From Theocolax elegans (taxonomy: Eukaryota > Arthropoda > Insecta > Hymenoptera > Cerocephalidae), in the NCBI GenBank assembly GCA_026168455.1, contig CM047431.1, forward strand, positions 15,240,183 to 15,304,182: DNA of 64,000 bases, in the 5' to 3' direction. The notes beneath the pieces are model-generated. The model ran no database searches, was not told where the DNA came from, and saw only the letters and a list, made by a program, of their open reading frames with translations. Positions 55,742 to 64,000 of this stretch are shown here, one piece after another. Position numbers and translations under genes: made by a program. Numbering within the stretch: the stretch's first letter is position 1; each line of letters starts with the position of its first letter.

Positions 55742-57776
55742 TGAATAAATAAGTTTATTTGCCCTTTGGGATATAAACCCCGTAGGCACTTCAATAGTAT
55801 ATGCATTGGATGATAATTTACGCATTTATAAAATATAAATACAATGTAAAAGTAAAATATGACAAAGAAATATAAAAACGAGTTAAAAAGCGACTATAAA
55901 AAAACTAAATAGATAAATAAATAAAAACATAACATAAATAAATAAATAAACAAATAAAATAATAAATACTCGAAATTTAGAAATAAAATGGTTAGAAATT
56001 AATAGTTAAAAAAACACTTTTACATAATTCCATGATCGAGGTGAGGGATTGGCTGTATGGATATACCCTCATTTAACACTCTGGTAGACCAGGCAGTTTA
56101 GTCAAGTCCAAACAGGTAATTAAATAATGATATTTTAAAATGATATATGGATGATTTATGGAAAGTGCTGAGAAGAAGTTTGTTTATGATCTGGGATGAA
56201 GTAATGACAAATGACGTATTTAACGCCTCAGTTCGAGGGGAAAGGTAGTTGAGCCATTTTGGCGGGAGGAAGTGCGGGGATTTTGGTAGGGGGTGTTGAG
56301 TTTGATGAAATGATTTGCAAGGTAGAGGGAAGAATTAGTAGTAATGATATTGTATGCCAGGGAGCCTATGAGGTATGAACGCCTGGACTCGACTGATAAC
56401 CACCTGAGGCGCAACCTAAACGGGGTAACATGTTCGTGTCTCGCTATGTCTCCTCATACAAATCAAACGCATGCATTTAGCAGCCTTTGGAGCTTCAGAT
56501 TTCTGGTTTGATCGACATCGTTGTATACCGCAGATGCATAATCAAAATGGGGAAAGACAAGCGTTTCTATATAATACTAAATGTAAACCCCATACACTCG
56601 TTTCGAAATTGATAACACTTTTTTTGTCCAGTCGAGAGAGGGGGAGAATAAGACCCCAACCGATTTGAGCTCATTTTCGTGTCTCAAAAAATCCGTACCC
56701 AGATTAACCCTCGTGGCGGTGTTCAGGTCAATACGCGATAAAAAGGCCTGGCTACCCAGAATCATAACCTTCGTCTTTCCGACATTAAGTTTAAGCCCAT
56801 TTATACGTGCCCATAAGGCTAGTGCGTTAGCATCTTGAGATATACGCTGCACACCTAACTCAAATTCTGATGGAAGAAACGAATAGTAGACTTGGGCATC
56901 ATCGGCAAATAACATATGGTTGCTATACTTAAGAACTTTCGACAGATCGTTTATAAATATCGAAAAAAGTATTGGGCCAAGAACACTGCCCTGAAATACT
57001 TCCGCATTTATCCCGAGCCAATCCGACAGCTCATTAATCTCACTCTCCACAGCCTGCATGCGGCCTACAAGATATCGATAAAACCAATTGAAATCAGTAT
57101 CGGAACAACCAATTTCACTCAGCTTGTGGATAAGTTTATCGTAGGGAACAGTGTCAAAGGCTTTAGAGAAGTCAAACAGGAAAAGGATCGTCATCTTTCT
57201 GGAGACAATGGCTCTTCTAACATAATCCAGAACACCCAGGAGAACTGTCTGGGTACTGTGTCCCTTTCGAAACCCCGCTTGTCTATCGGTTAAAATGTGG
57301 TTTTCCTCTAGATACTCAGAAAGCTGGTTGTGTACTAATCTTCCTAAAATTTTTGAAAGCTCACAAAGTTTAACAATTGGCCTTGTATCCGAACACGATT
57401 CTATCCTACTTGACTTCGCTAATAGGAATAAGTACTCTCTTCCAGTAGTCGGGAAAGTACCCAGCTAAGAGCATATCATTAAAAAGATCAACAAGGTGCA
57501 GTGTTAATTGAGGCTCCATCAACTTCAGCTTTTCAACAGATATGCCCTCATCAATCCCCACTGCTCTCGAGGACGCTCTCTGAATTGCGCGTTATACTTC
57601 TTTTGCAGTTATGGTCGAGAAAGAAAATGAGGAAGATGAAGGTGTCATGGGACATGAGTTGTGAAAGTGGCTGAACGTGATTAGAGATAGATGCGTAATG
57701 AATATTCAATTGTTGACTCATGAAAAATTTTAGCGGTGAAGGGTTTGTCTTCGAACTAAGGCCCATATTTCTGAGA
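55737..57776 (-). mobile_element. CR1-like LINE, third copy, minus strand
   Basis: The 3' end has CATT repeats next to the GA tract (55737-55750) and a long A/T-rich untranslated region to 56220. The coding part is limited to the RT and thumb; the endonuclease is absent. A plus-strand relative is the fragment at 36275-36838. Confidence 0.8.
56220..57766 (-). pseudogene. LINE ORF2, RT and thumb, frameshifted
   Basis: The best piece is 57194-56577: ITILFLFDFSKAFDTVPY-like, FQGSVLGPILFSIFIN, MLFADDAQVYYSFLPSEFEL and LKLNVGKTKVMILGSQAF. The FADD box is intact, but a Val-Phe replaces the usual Val-Pro before QGS. Upstream pieces (57766-57551 and about 57530-57200) include QSGFRKGHSTQ-like sequence in other frames. 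The thumb ends at 56414-56220 (RLRWLSVESRRSYLIGSLAY). The joined frame is broken in several places. Confidence 0.85.
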
Positions 57777-57989
57777 CATTTCTAGCATTTCTTAGAATTT
57801 ATTTATTTATTTATTTTTTTTTAGGATTTGAGCTGTTAACGAATTCAAGTTAACCACAACTGTAAATTTATTTCAAAATAAATTAGAGATATTTTATAAA
57901 ACTCCGGCACCGATCAACAATTAATAGCGCGCTCCGCGACCGACTCCAACACGTGCACACTCTCACACTCACTTAAATCCGTCCGGCGG

Positions 57990-58617
57990 TTATTAATATA
58001 TATATAATGCGCTCCACGAAAACCGCAAACCTTGCTTCAACGTCCTACTCGATTAGACTAACTTGTGCTTGAAGGTCTTTAAGTTCCGTCTTGATCTCAT
58101 CCACCTTACCTTCAACACGATTGACCACTTCCAATATCGATTTTAGATCACTCCGCAGGTTTTGTTGTAGATTGCGGGCAAAAGTTTGCATCGATGGTGG
58201 TGGAGCTGCTACCATCGGTACGGAGTCGACGGAGGCGTCGTGTGCCGTCTAATTGGACTTAGTGGGCGGAGCGCCGCGAAGTTGCTTAGCAACCTTTGAC
58301 GTTGATGGCGACGGAGGCAAGGCAACGCGCTTAGCGCAGGAGGTGGCAAGAGTAGGCGTGGTCGCCGGCGCGGTACAGTCGGTCGCGCTAGTCTGCCGTG
58401 GTAACCTAGGCGGTGGCGCCCTCGTATCGGTGGGAGCCAGTACAAGTGCTTTCGACTTTACCTTCGCAAGTACACAGCAACGGCGCTCGGACGATCCCGA
58501 CACGACCTCGAAGCAATTTGTATGGGCAATGTTATTACATATAAGACACACCTCTGCGTAGTCCTTGCGCGGCAGACGAGCTCAGCAAACAAAGCAGCCG
58601 CGCGATGTTACCATTTT
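57990..58617 (-). pseudogene. LINE ORF1, N-terminal half
   Basis: From ATG near 58606 the frame reads MVTSRGCFVC, a TGA stop, then YAEVCLICNNIAHTNCF and SSERRCCVLAKVKSK: a PHD-like Cys/His finger similar to the one in the ORF1 at 31494. A Pro/Ala-rich linker follows, then a coiled coil (LQQNLRSDLKSILEVVNRVE and KVDEIKTELKDLQAQ). A gap of about 200 bp with TTTA repeats separates it from the RT of the copy at 55.7-57.8 kb; the RRM-like part and the endonuclease are missing. It may belong to that copy with an internal deletion. Confidence 0.7.
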
Positions 58618-58684
58618 CGCATGAGGTGAATTTTGCGGCGTTGGCCTGGTCTCTGTGTGCTGAAAAAGCCGCCCAAATTTCACC

Positions 58685-59390
58685 GTCTCTAGAAATAAAT
58701 TCTGTTAAAAATAATTTGACTGACAGTTATTCCACCATAAAAATTGGAAAATTTTCAATTTTATAAAAAAATTGCTATTTTTAAAGTTATTTATCTCAAA
58801 CTCTATCGATTCTTTTGAAAAAACATCCGGAAATATAAAAAAAATTTATTATTAAAAAAAGTGACCACGCCACAATTGATTTTGATCCAACACCACTCAA
58901 AAGATCACATTTTTAAGAGCTTTCGAATGGCGGTGGTTATATTATTGGCCAAGAACACTAGTGAAAGTTCATGCCTCATAAACTTCATATAATCACTAAT
59001 TTTCATGTATTTTAAGGCATAACTTTCACCAGTGTTCTTGGCCAATAATCTAACCATAGCCATTTGAAAACTCTTGAAAAATGTGATCTTTTGAGCGGTG
59101 ATAGATCAAAATCAATTGCTGCGTAGTCGCCTTTTTTTTGATAATCAATATTTCCGGGTGTTCTATCTCTTCGAGATTTCAAAATTAAAAATTGTGTCCA
59201 AGGTAGATAAGTTCTTAAGATTATTTTGAACAAAAGTTGCATGTACTGTTTTTAAAAAAAAATCAATAGAATTTGAGATAAATGGCTTCAAACATAGCAA
59301 TTTTGTTTTAAAATTGAAAAATTTCCATTTTTCATGGTGGAAAAAACTTTTAGTCAAATTATTTATAACACTTAAAAATTCTTTTCTATT
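58685..59390. repeat. 0.7 kb diverged inverted repeat
   Basis: The centre is near 58997. AAAAGATCACATTTTTAAGA at 58899 and its approximate complement near 59070-59095, TGGCCAAGAACACT (58948) and AGTGTTCTTGGCCA (59030), and outer blocks around ATTTCCGG pair in inverse orientation. The arms are about 300-350 bp with much drift. No coding is present; the ORFs in it are AT-driven. Confidence 0.75.
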
Positions 59391-59608
59391 TTCTGGAAGA
59401 TATTTCCAGCCTGTTCTCAAAATTTGGTGCAATTTCAAATTTTCATTATACCGCTTGACGGGAAATAGCCCATATACGGATACAAGCTGCACACAGTGGC
59501 CGTCCAATTTTCACTATTCTGAAACTCCAGACAGCTGCGTGGGCAAAGTATTCGTCCGAGAAATACGGAGTTGAAAGAAAGAAAGCTGTGTACGCACCGC
59601 GCGAGCGC

Positions 59609-59655
59609 GCGAGAGAGAGAGAGAGAGAGATTGATTGATTGATTGATTGATTGAT
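59609..59655 (+). repeat. GA and ATTG microsatellites at a LINE 3' end
   Basis: (GA)n at about 59609-59630 is followed by six ATTG units to 59655, which form the 3' terminus (CAAT repeats) of the minus-strand LINE. Simple-repeat 3' ends are usual in CR1-type elements. Confidence 0.9.
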
Positions 59656-59973
59656 AATTTATTAAGGCATGTGGTACAACCCTAACTGGCTCATATTAAA
59701 AATGAGGTGATACAAGTAAACTTATAACTAAATATATAATAAGCAATCGAAAGAAAATGACAGGTATAAACTTAAAAATATAAAATATATCAAAAATAAA
59801 AATAACAGTTGAAGTATAAAAACTAAACAAGTATTAAATAATCGTTTTTGTTCGAATCAGCACTGTGCAATCAATGACAACCAGCTACAAGCAAAATAGT
59901 ATTAGAGATCGATTAGGTTGAGAAGGGCATAAGTCCTTCATTACTTACTCGTATCTCCCATTTGTTAGCCTCA

Positions 59974-62900
59974 TTAGAAGCGAGATCCAAGAAAAGATGT
60001 TTTTTTAACAACAGTAATATCCTTGGAATCAAAAGTATTTCCCTTTAAGGTGTTTATGAGCCTAGATACGGAAAATATAAACGATTTATTTAGGAATTCC
60101 GTTCTTGAGAGCTTGTATAAAAGAACTTGAGGCAATAAGCGAGTAGATTGTCTAACTACAAGATCTCTATTTGTAATGACAAATCTCTCTAAGAGGTATA
60201 GGGGGTTATTGAATGAGTTGATCTTTAACCCGAAGATAGTACTCAAGAATTCTCTTCTTCGATTGACTGACAGCCACCCTAATTTAATTCTATTGGGGGT
60301 AACATGCTCGGTCTTGACAATACGACCAAAAACAAAGCGAGTGCATGCATTTGGCAAGCGATGAAATTTAATGTTTGAAGTTTTCTCGAGATTAAGGTGC
60401 ACTGTACAAGCATAATCGAAGTGTGGGAAGATAAGGGATTGAACGAGAAGTTTACGAGTATCAGAGTAGAGAATGAAGTAGTCCATGAATCTTTTGCAAA
60501 ATGCTTCTCGCCTGACGATCTCAATCAAAGGTTGAGGAAATCCAGACGCCCAGACTTTTAACCTCAGAGACAAATTCTATTTCAGAGCCAGAAATGTTGA
60601 TGTTGGGGATGGAGTCAGTCAAGTGATGACACATATGGTCTAAGTCCTAGGATGATAGCCTTCGTTTTCGTTGTATTGAAATGTAACGGCTTACATTTGT
60701 GAGCTTCAGCATCACTCGTTTTGGAGGCAATACCGTCAGGTAGGTCTGAGGGTCGACAGTGAAGATAGATCTAGGTGTCACCGGCAAAGATCATACTTTT
60801 GGTGTGTTTGAGCATTAAAGAAAGGTCGTTGATGAATATGGAAAAGAATAATGGGCCCAGAACACTGTCTTCAGGGACACCAGTTTTAGTGTTTAGCCAA
60901 GATAAACCGTTCCCTCTGTCATCGTCAACAGCTTGAGATCTACCATCAAGATAGCAAAAAAATCACTTAAGAACTGTATCCGAACAACCTACATTCCTCA
61001 ACTTATGAAGAAAAATTTCATGGGAGATCACGTCAAAGGCCTTAGAGAAATTAAATAGTATGAGAATAGTGAGCATGCGTTTGTCTGCAGCCTCACAAAC
61101 ATCCTCTAACACTCCAAGTAGAGCAGTCTGTGTGCTGTGGCCCTTTCGAAATCCCGATTGTCGGCAAAATAAAATATTATTGTCTTCGAGGTAACGTATG
61201 AGCTGATTAGCAACAACTTTTTCAAGAATTTGGGAGAATTCGGGTAACAAAGCAATTGGCCGTGTATCAGCAGGAGATATAGGAATTTTAATTTTTGCTA
61301 GGGGTCTCAAGATCGCCTGTTTCCACTTAATTGGAAAAACACAGTCACATAAAGATTCGTTAATTATCGGAACTTAAATTGGGAGAAGTTCAGGCAAACG
61401 AAGTTTTATCATAGCCCTAGAAATATTATCTACTCCCGCTGATTTCGACTTGTAATCTCTGAACATGCTGCCCACCTGTCATATAGAAAAAGAATGAATT
61501 TCAAAAGTTGAGGTTAATTTTGAATTGAGAGCTGGATTTAAAGTGTTGATTAATGAGGTGTCACATAGTTGTGAAGCAGCTGAGGTAACGGACGAATAAT
61601 ACGTATTAAGATCGTCAAGAGGAAAGAGTGAAGCAGAAGATGGCGGTTAATACTGAGAAAGGCCAGGACTTCTCAGAACTCTTTACCTGGCTTGCACACT
61701 TTCTGCTGATTCTATTCTTTCCTCTATAAATTTATTTTTGGAAATGCTGATCTTATTGGAGACTAAGTTTCTTAAAAGACGAAATTTAGATATTGCGCTA
61801 AGGTGAGTCGTGAGTCTGGCTACCTTATACGCCTTGTCTCTTTGGCCCATTAGTTGCTTAATTTCGGTGGAAACCCAGGGCCTGGCTTTAGCCCGAAAGG
61901 GTTTAGTAATTTTGGGAGAGTGCTTGCCGTATGAAGTAATCAGGGCATTTTCTAATTGAATTACTCGATCTTCGAAATTAGTGAAAAGTGATGGAGCATT
62001 CGATGAATTTGTTAATGGGTCGACTGCGGGTTGTGCTTCAAAAAACTCTAAAAATTGAGAGAATGATCGTTTTAAGTGTTGCAGTGATATTGAGTGCAGA
62101 TTTCTAAAAATAGATAGCATCACAGGCAATTTAGATTTAGATAGATCAAAGGTTAATTCGACATAGTCGTGACCGGCTATAAAAGGTGCTGGTGAATTAT
62201 TATAACTCTTTATAATATCTAGGCTATTAACAACAAATAGATCGCAATAAAATGAAAATATCGTTCGGTGATATGTATATAAGTAAAGTATATAATATCG
62301 GTCTCTCTCGAACGAAATGCTTTAATTTAAAATAAAGCAGTCCTATCATACTCTTTGTCCACTATGGTTGGTGGAATTTCCAAGAGCACGGTCTTTTAAA
62401 TTAATTAAAGGCGTTTCGTCCTCGATCTCCAGCTTGCACTTCTCAGTAAGGAACTGGAGATCTTACCTTAAACACCTGTCGCATGATGAACCGCGACGCC
62501 AGCAAGATGTTCTGCGGCTATATATATATAGAAAAGAGACGACTATCTCTCCAACGAGATGTTCTGCGGCTATATATATAGAAAAGAGACGACGATCTCT
62601 CCAACGAGTGTAGAGAGATCGTCGTCTCTTTTCTATATATATATAGCCGCAGAACATCTTGCTGGCGTCGCGGTTCATCTTGCGACAGGTGTCTAAGGTA
62701 AGATCTCCAGTTCCTTACTGAGGAGTGCAAGCTGGAGATTCAGGACGAAACGCCTTTAATTAATTTAAAAGACTGTGCTCTGGGAAATTCCACCAACCAT
62801 AGTGGACAAAGAGTATGATAGGCCTGCTTTATTTTAAATTAAAGCATTTCGTTCGAGAGAGACCGATATTATATACTTTACTCAAATAAATAGATCGAAC

Positions 62901-63440
62901 TAAGTGTGTGCTATTCTATCCCGCCACAAAGCCTGGTGAGTGGGTTCCGAAGGAACTAATGAAAGAGCAGAATACTCAATAGCATCAGATAAAAATTTTG
63001 AGGCAGAGTTAGAAATTTGCATAATTATATTAAAATAACCAGTAATTACGACAAAATCAGATTGTTGTTGGAATTGAAAAATATGGTCGAAGAAATCTAT
63101 AGGGAAGGCAGTATGGGGGCGACTATCGATTACTGCAAAAAGTAGTTTGAAATTTTCAATTCGAATGTCAATTATATGATACTCCGGTGTATTAGAAAAA
63201 TTCGGATCAGAGTTACAAACAATGTTGGTCGGAAATGCTTTTTTTGCATATACTTAGACGCAACCTCCCTCCTTTCCAATTCTATCCAATCTGAAGAAGT
63301 TATATCCTTCGATGCCAATGAGAGAATCATTATCATATTACGAAAGAAACGTCTCAGTCACTGCTAAAATATCGAACTGTTTATCATGTCATCAGACTAA
63401 GTTCATTAAGGTGTGATTTGAGTCCCTAGTCCCTTCCTAA
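59974..63440 (-). pseudogene. LINE ORF2 (endonuclease-reverse transcriptase), degraded
   Basis: The endonuclease reads FDILAVTETF, later FSNTPEYHIIDIRIENF, VVITGYFNIIMQ and, past the MITE, FVVNSLDIIKSYNNS and FIAGHDYVELTFDLSKSK. The second block has GYFNI where GDFNI is usual, so a catalytic Asp is lost. The RT piece 61310-60963 holds SGFRKGHSTQTALLG and LFNFSKAFDVISHE (usual LFDFSKAFD). The catalytic FADD box reads FAGD and is followed by a stop (about 60780). The thumb 60573-59974 has RLPNACTRFVFGRI. All three catalytic boxes are damaged. Confidence 0.85.
62245..62887. mobile_element. Complete foldback MITE with 10-bp target duplication
   Basis: AAATAGATCG occurs at 62235-62244 and 62888-62897. 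Between them is a palindromic element with the inverted blocks AGTAAAGTATATAATATCGG, CTCTCGAACGAAATGCTTTA, TTTGTCCACTATGGTTGGTG and GAGACGACGATCTC, centred at TGTAG near 62615. The left side has an extra 37 bp with CGTTCGGTGATATG and a 51-bp internal tandem duplication (about 62505-62605). The insertion splits the endonuclease reading frame of the LINE. Half-copies form the ends of the 7.4 kb palindrome at 1-7389. A transposase for it is not known from this window. Confidence 0.9.
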
Positions 63441-63584
63441 GCCTTCCCAGCAGCAACTCCTAGAATAATTTGGGGGATTATTCTAGTGAGCAAAGAGCAA
63501 AGTAAATGCCTTCTCTCCAGCCTATAAATGCGTCTCGATTTCTTACAGATACTCGATTGTTTGGTGGGAGGGGGGGGGGAGATG

Positions 63585-63692
63585 TGACAAGGTGGATTTA
63601 ATCCACTTGTCAAAAATGCCAGCAGTACCGACACTGCAAGGTGGTGCGTTTTCGGTAGCAAACAAGAGCAATAAGCAGGTGCTACAACCAGT
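63585..63692 (+). repeat. Second copy of the segment upstream of the tRNA-like unit
   Basis: The stretch TGTGACAAGGTGGATTTAAT ... GGTAGCAAACAAGAGCAATA matches about 11181-11417 once the extra tandem copies there are removed. Similarity to the first copy stops just after the T-run beyond the tRNA-like unit. Confidence 0.85.
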
Positions 63693-63765
63693 GCGGGCGT
63701 AGCGCAGTAGTTAGCGTGAACGCCTTCTGATCCGAAGGGGCTCGGGTTCTAGACCCGATGCCCGC
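63693..63765 (+). tRNA. tRNA-Arg-like unit, second copy, probably a pseudogene
   Basis: The unit has GCGGGCG at the 5' end against TGCCCGC at the 3' end (one mismatch), T stem TCGGG/CCCGA and T loop TTCTAGA. The anticodon-loop region reads CTTCTGA (TCT) where the first copy has CTTCGGA. A T-run follows at 63771-63776. The anticodon stem is poorly paired as in the first copy, so a functional tRNA is unlikely. Confidence 0.45.
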
Positions 63766-63829
63766 TTCATTTTTTAATTTTCGCATGCGCAGAGCCTCAT
63801 GTTATATTATGCCATTGCCAATATTATGC

Positions 63830-64000
63830 CGAGCCAGTCTGACAATATACCAATCTCGACCGCAACAGCCTGTGTACGGCCTACAAGATATCTTTAAAAC
63901 CAATTCAGTACAATATCTAAGCAGCCGATAGCGCCCAGATTCCGGATAAGTTGATCGTAGGGAACAGTATCAAAAGCCTTGGAGAAGTCGAACAAGACTA
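63830..64000 (-). pseudogene. LINE RT fragment running off the window
   Basis: The minus strand reads LVLFDFSKAFDTVPYDQLIR, IGCLDIVLNWF, a stop, and RYLVGRTQAVAVEIG. It is the same RT region as at 57060-57194 and belongs to the same LINE family. It continues beyond 64000. Confidence 0.8.

Larger units (their letters stand above)
59632..63440 (-). mobile_element. CR1-like LINE, fourth copy, interrupted by a MITE
   Basis: From right to left it has an endonuclease (about 63440-62130, interrupted by the MITE at 62245-62887), a linker (62129-61683), the RT (about 61310-60700), the thumb (60573-59974) and a 3' region with CAAT repeats. ORF1 is absent. It is the most diverged of the large copies. 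Confidence 0.8.

Noticed and set aside
55472..55825. ORFs with poly-Ser-Leu or poly-Arg-Glu runs
   Set aside because: They are translations of the GA microsatellite at 55676-55736.
59012..59574. ORFs on both strands near 59.0-59.6 kb
   Set aside because: They run through a diverged inverted repeat, lack family motifs and have AT-driven composition.

Overview
The window looks like a piece of an AT-rich insect nuclear genome, possibly a hymenopteran such as an ant, although the species cannot be fixed from the sequence. The evidence is eukaryotic throughout: GT-AG splice junctions, short introns, tRNA-derived SINEs with poly-A tails, CR1/Jockey-type and R1-type LINE fragments, a Penelope GIY-YIG endonuclease, piggyBac, Helitron, Tc1/mariner-like and solo-LTR pieces, and almost no ordinary genes. 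I see two convincing host exons (39324-39537 and 49071-49218, plus strand, frame-compatible across a 9.5 kb intron) and one weaker terminal exon near 12.1 kb. Nearly everything else is transposable elements, often nested, plus tandem repeats.

Layout. 1-7389: a nearly perfect 7.4 kb palindrome with about 2.64 kb arms around a 2.1 kb unique core. The core holds a broken transposase of a lineage I know only as uncharacterized insect and cnidarian proteins. The outer ends are half-copies of a foldback MITE that is present complete at 62.2-62.9 kb. 7.4-14.4 kb: AT-rich DNA, degenerate repeats, a 21-bp minisatellite, a 69-bp repeat, a tRNA-Arg-like unit and a CpG-rich block. 14.4-20.1 kb: mostly empty AT-rich DNA with three TIR elements and a Helitron helicase remnant. 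20.4-24.1 kb: a Foldback-like element whose terminal repeats consist of 28-bp units; two further palindromes and a solo LTR (ACAC target duplication) lie inside it. 25.6-31.2 kb: overlapping inverted repeats, a mariner-like transposase scrap and a 1.5 kb tandem duplication that may be an assembly artefact. 31.2-36.3 kb: a nearly full-length CR1-type LINE with intact ORF1 and damaged ORF2. 36.3-39.0 kb: LINE and gag relics, a small piggyBac-type MITE and a SINE.

39.3-49.2 kb is the host-gene intron. It holds an old LINE scrap split by a 6.4 kb piggyBac element (TTAA duplicated). The piggyBac transposase is split by an LTR-like insertion, which contains a SINE, and the upstream part of the element carries another TTAA-flanked MITE. 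Upstream of the transposase ORF, on its own strand, there is a chain of canonical splice sites suggesting a spliced leader.

50.0-64.0 kb is a cluster of minus-strand retroelements (R1-like, Penelope, four CR1-like LINEs), with a further diverged inverted repeat at 58.7-59.4 kb. The complete foldback MITE sits inside the endonuclease region of one LINE with a 10-bp target duplication. The recurring theme is inverted-repeat architecture: at least six separate large palindromes, some sharing the same terminal module.
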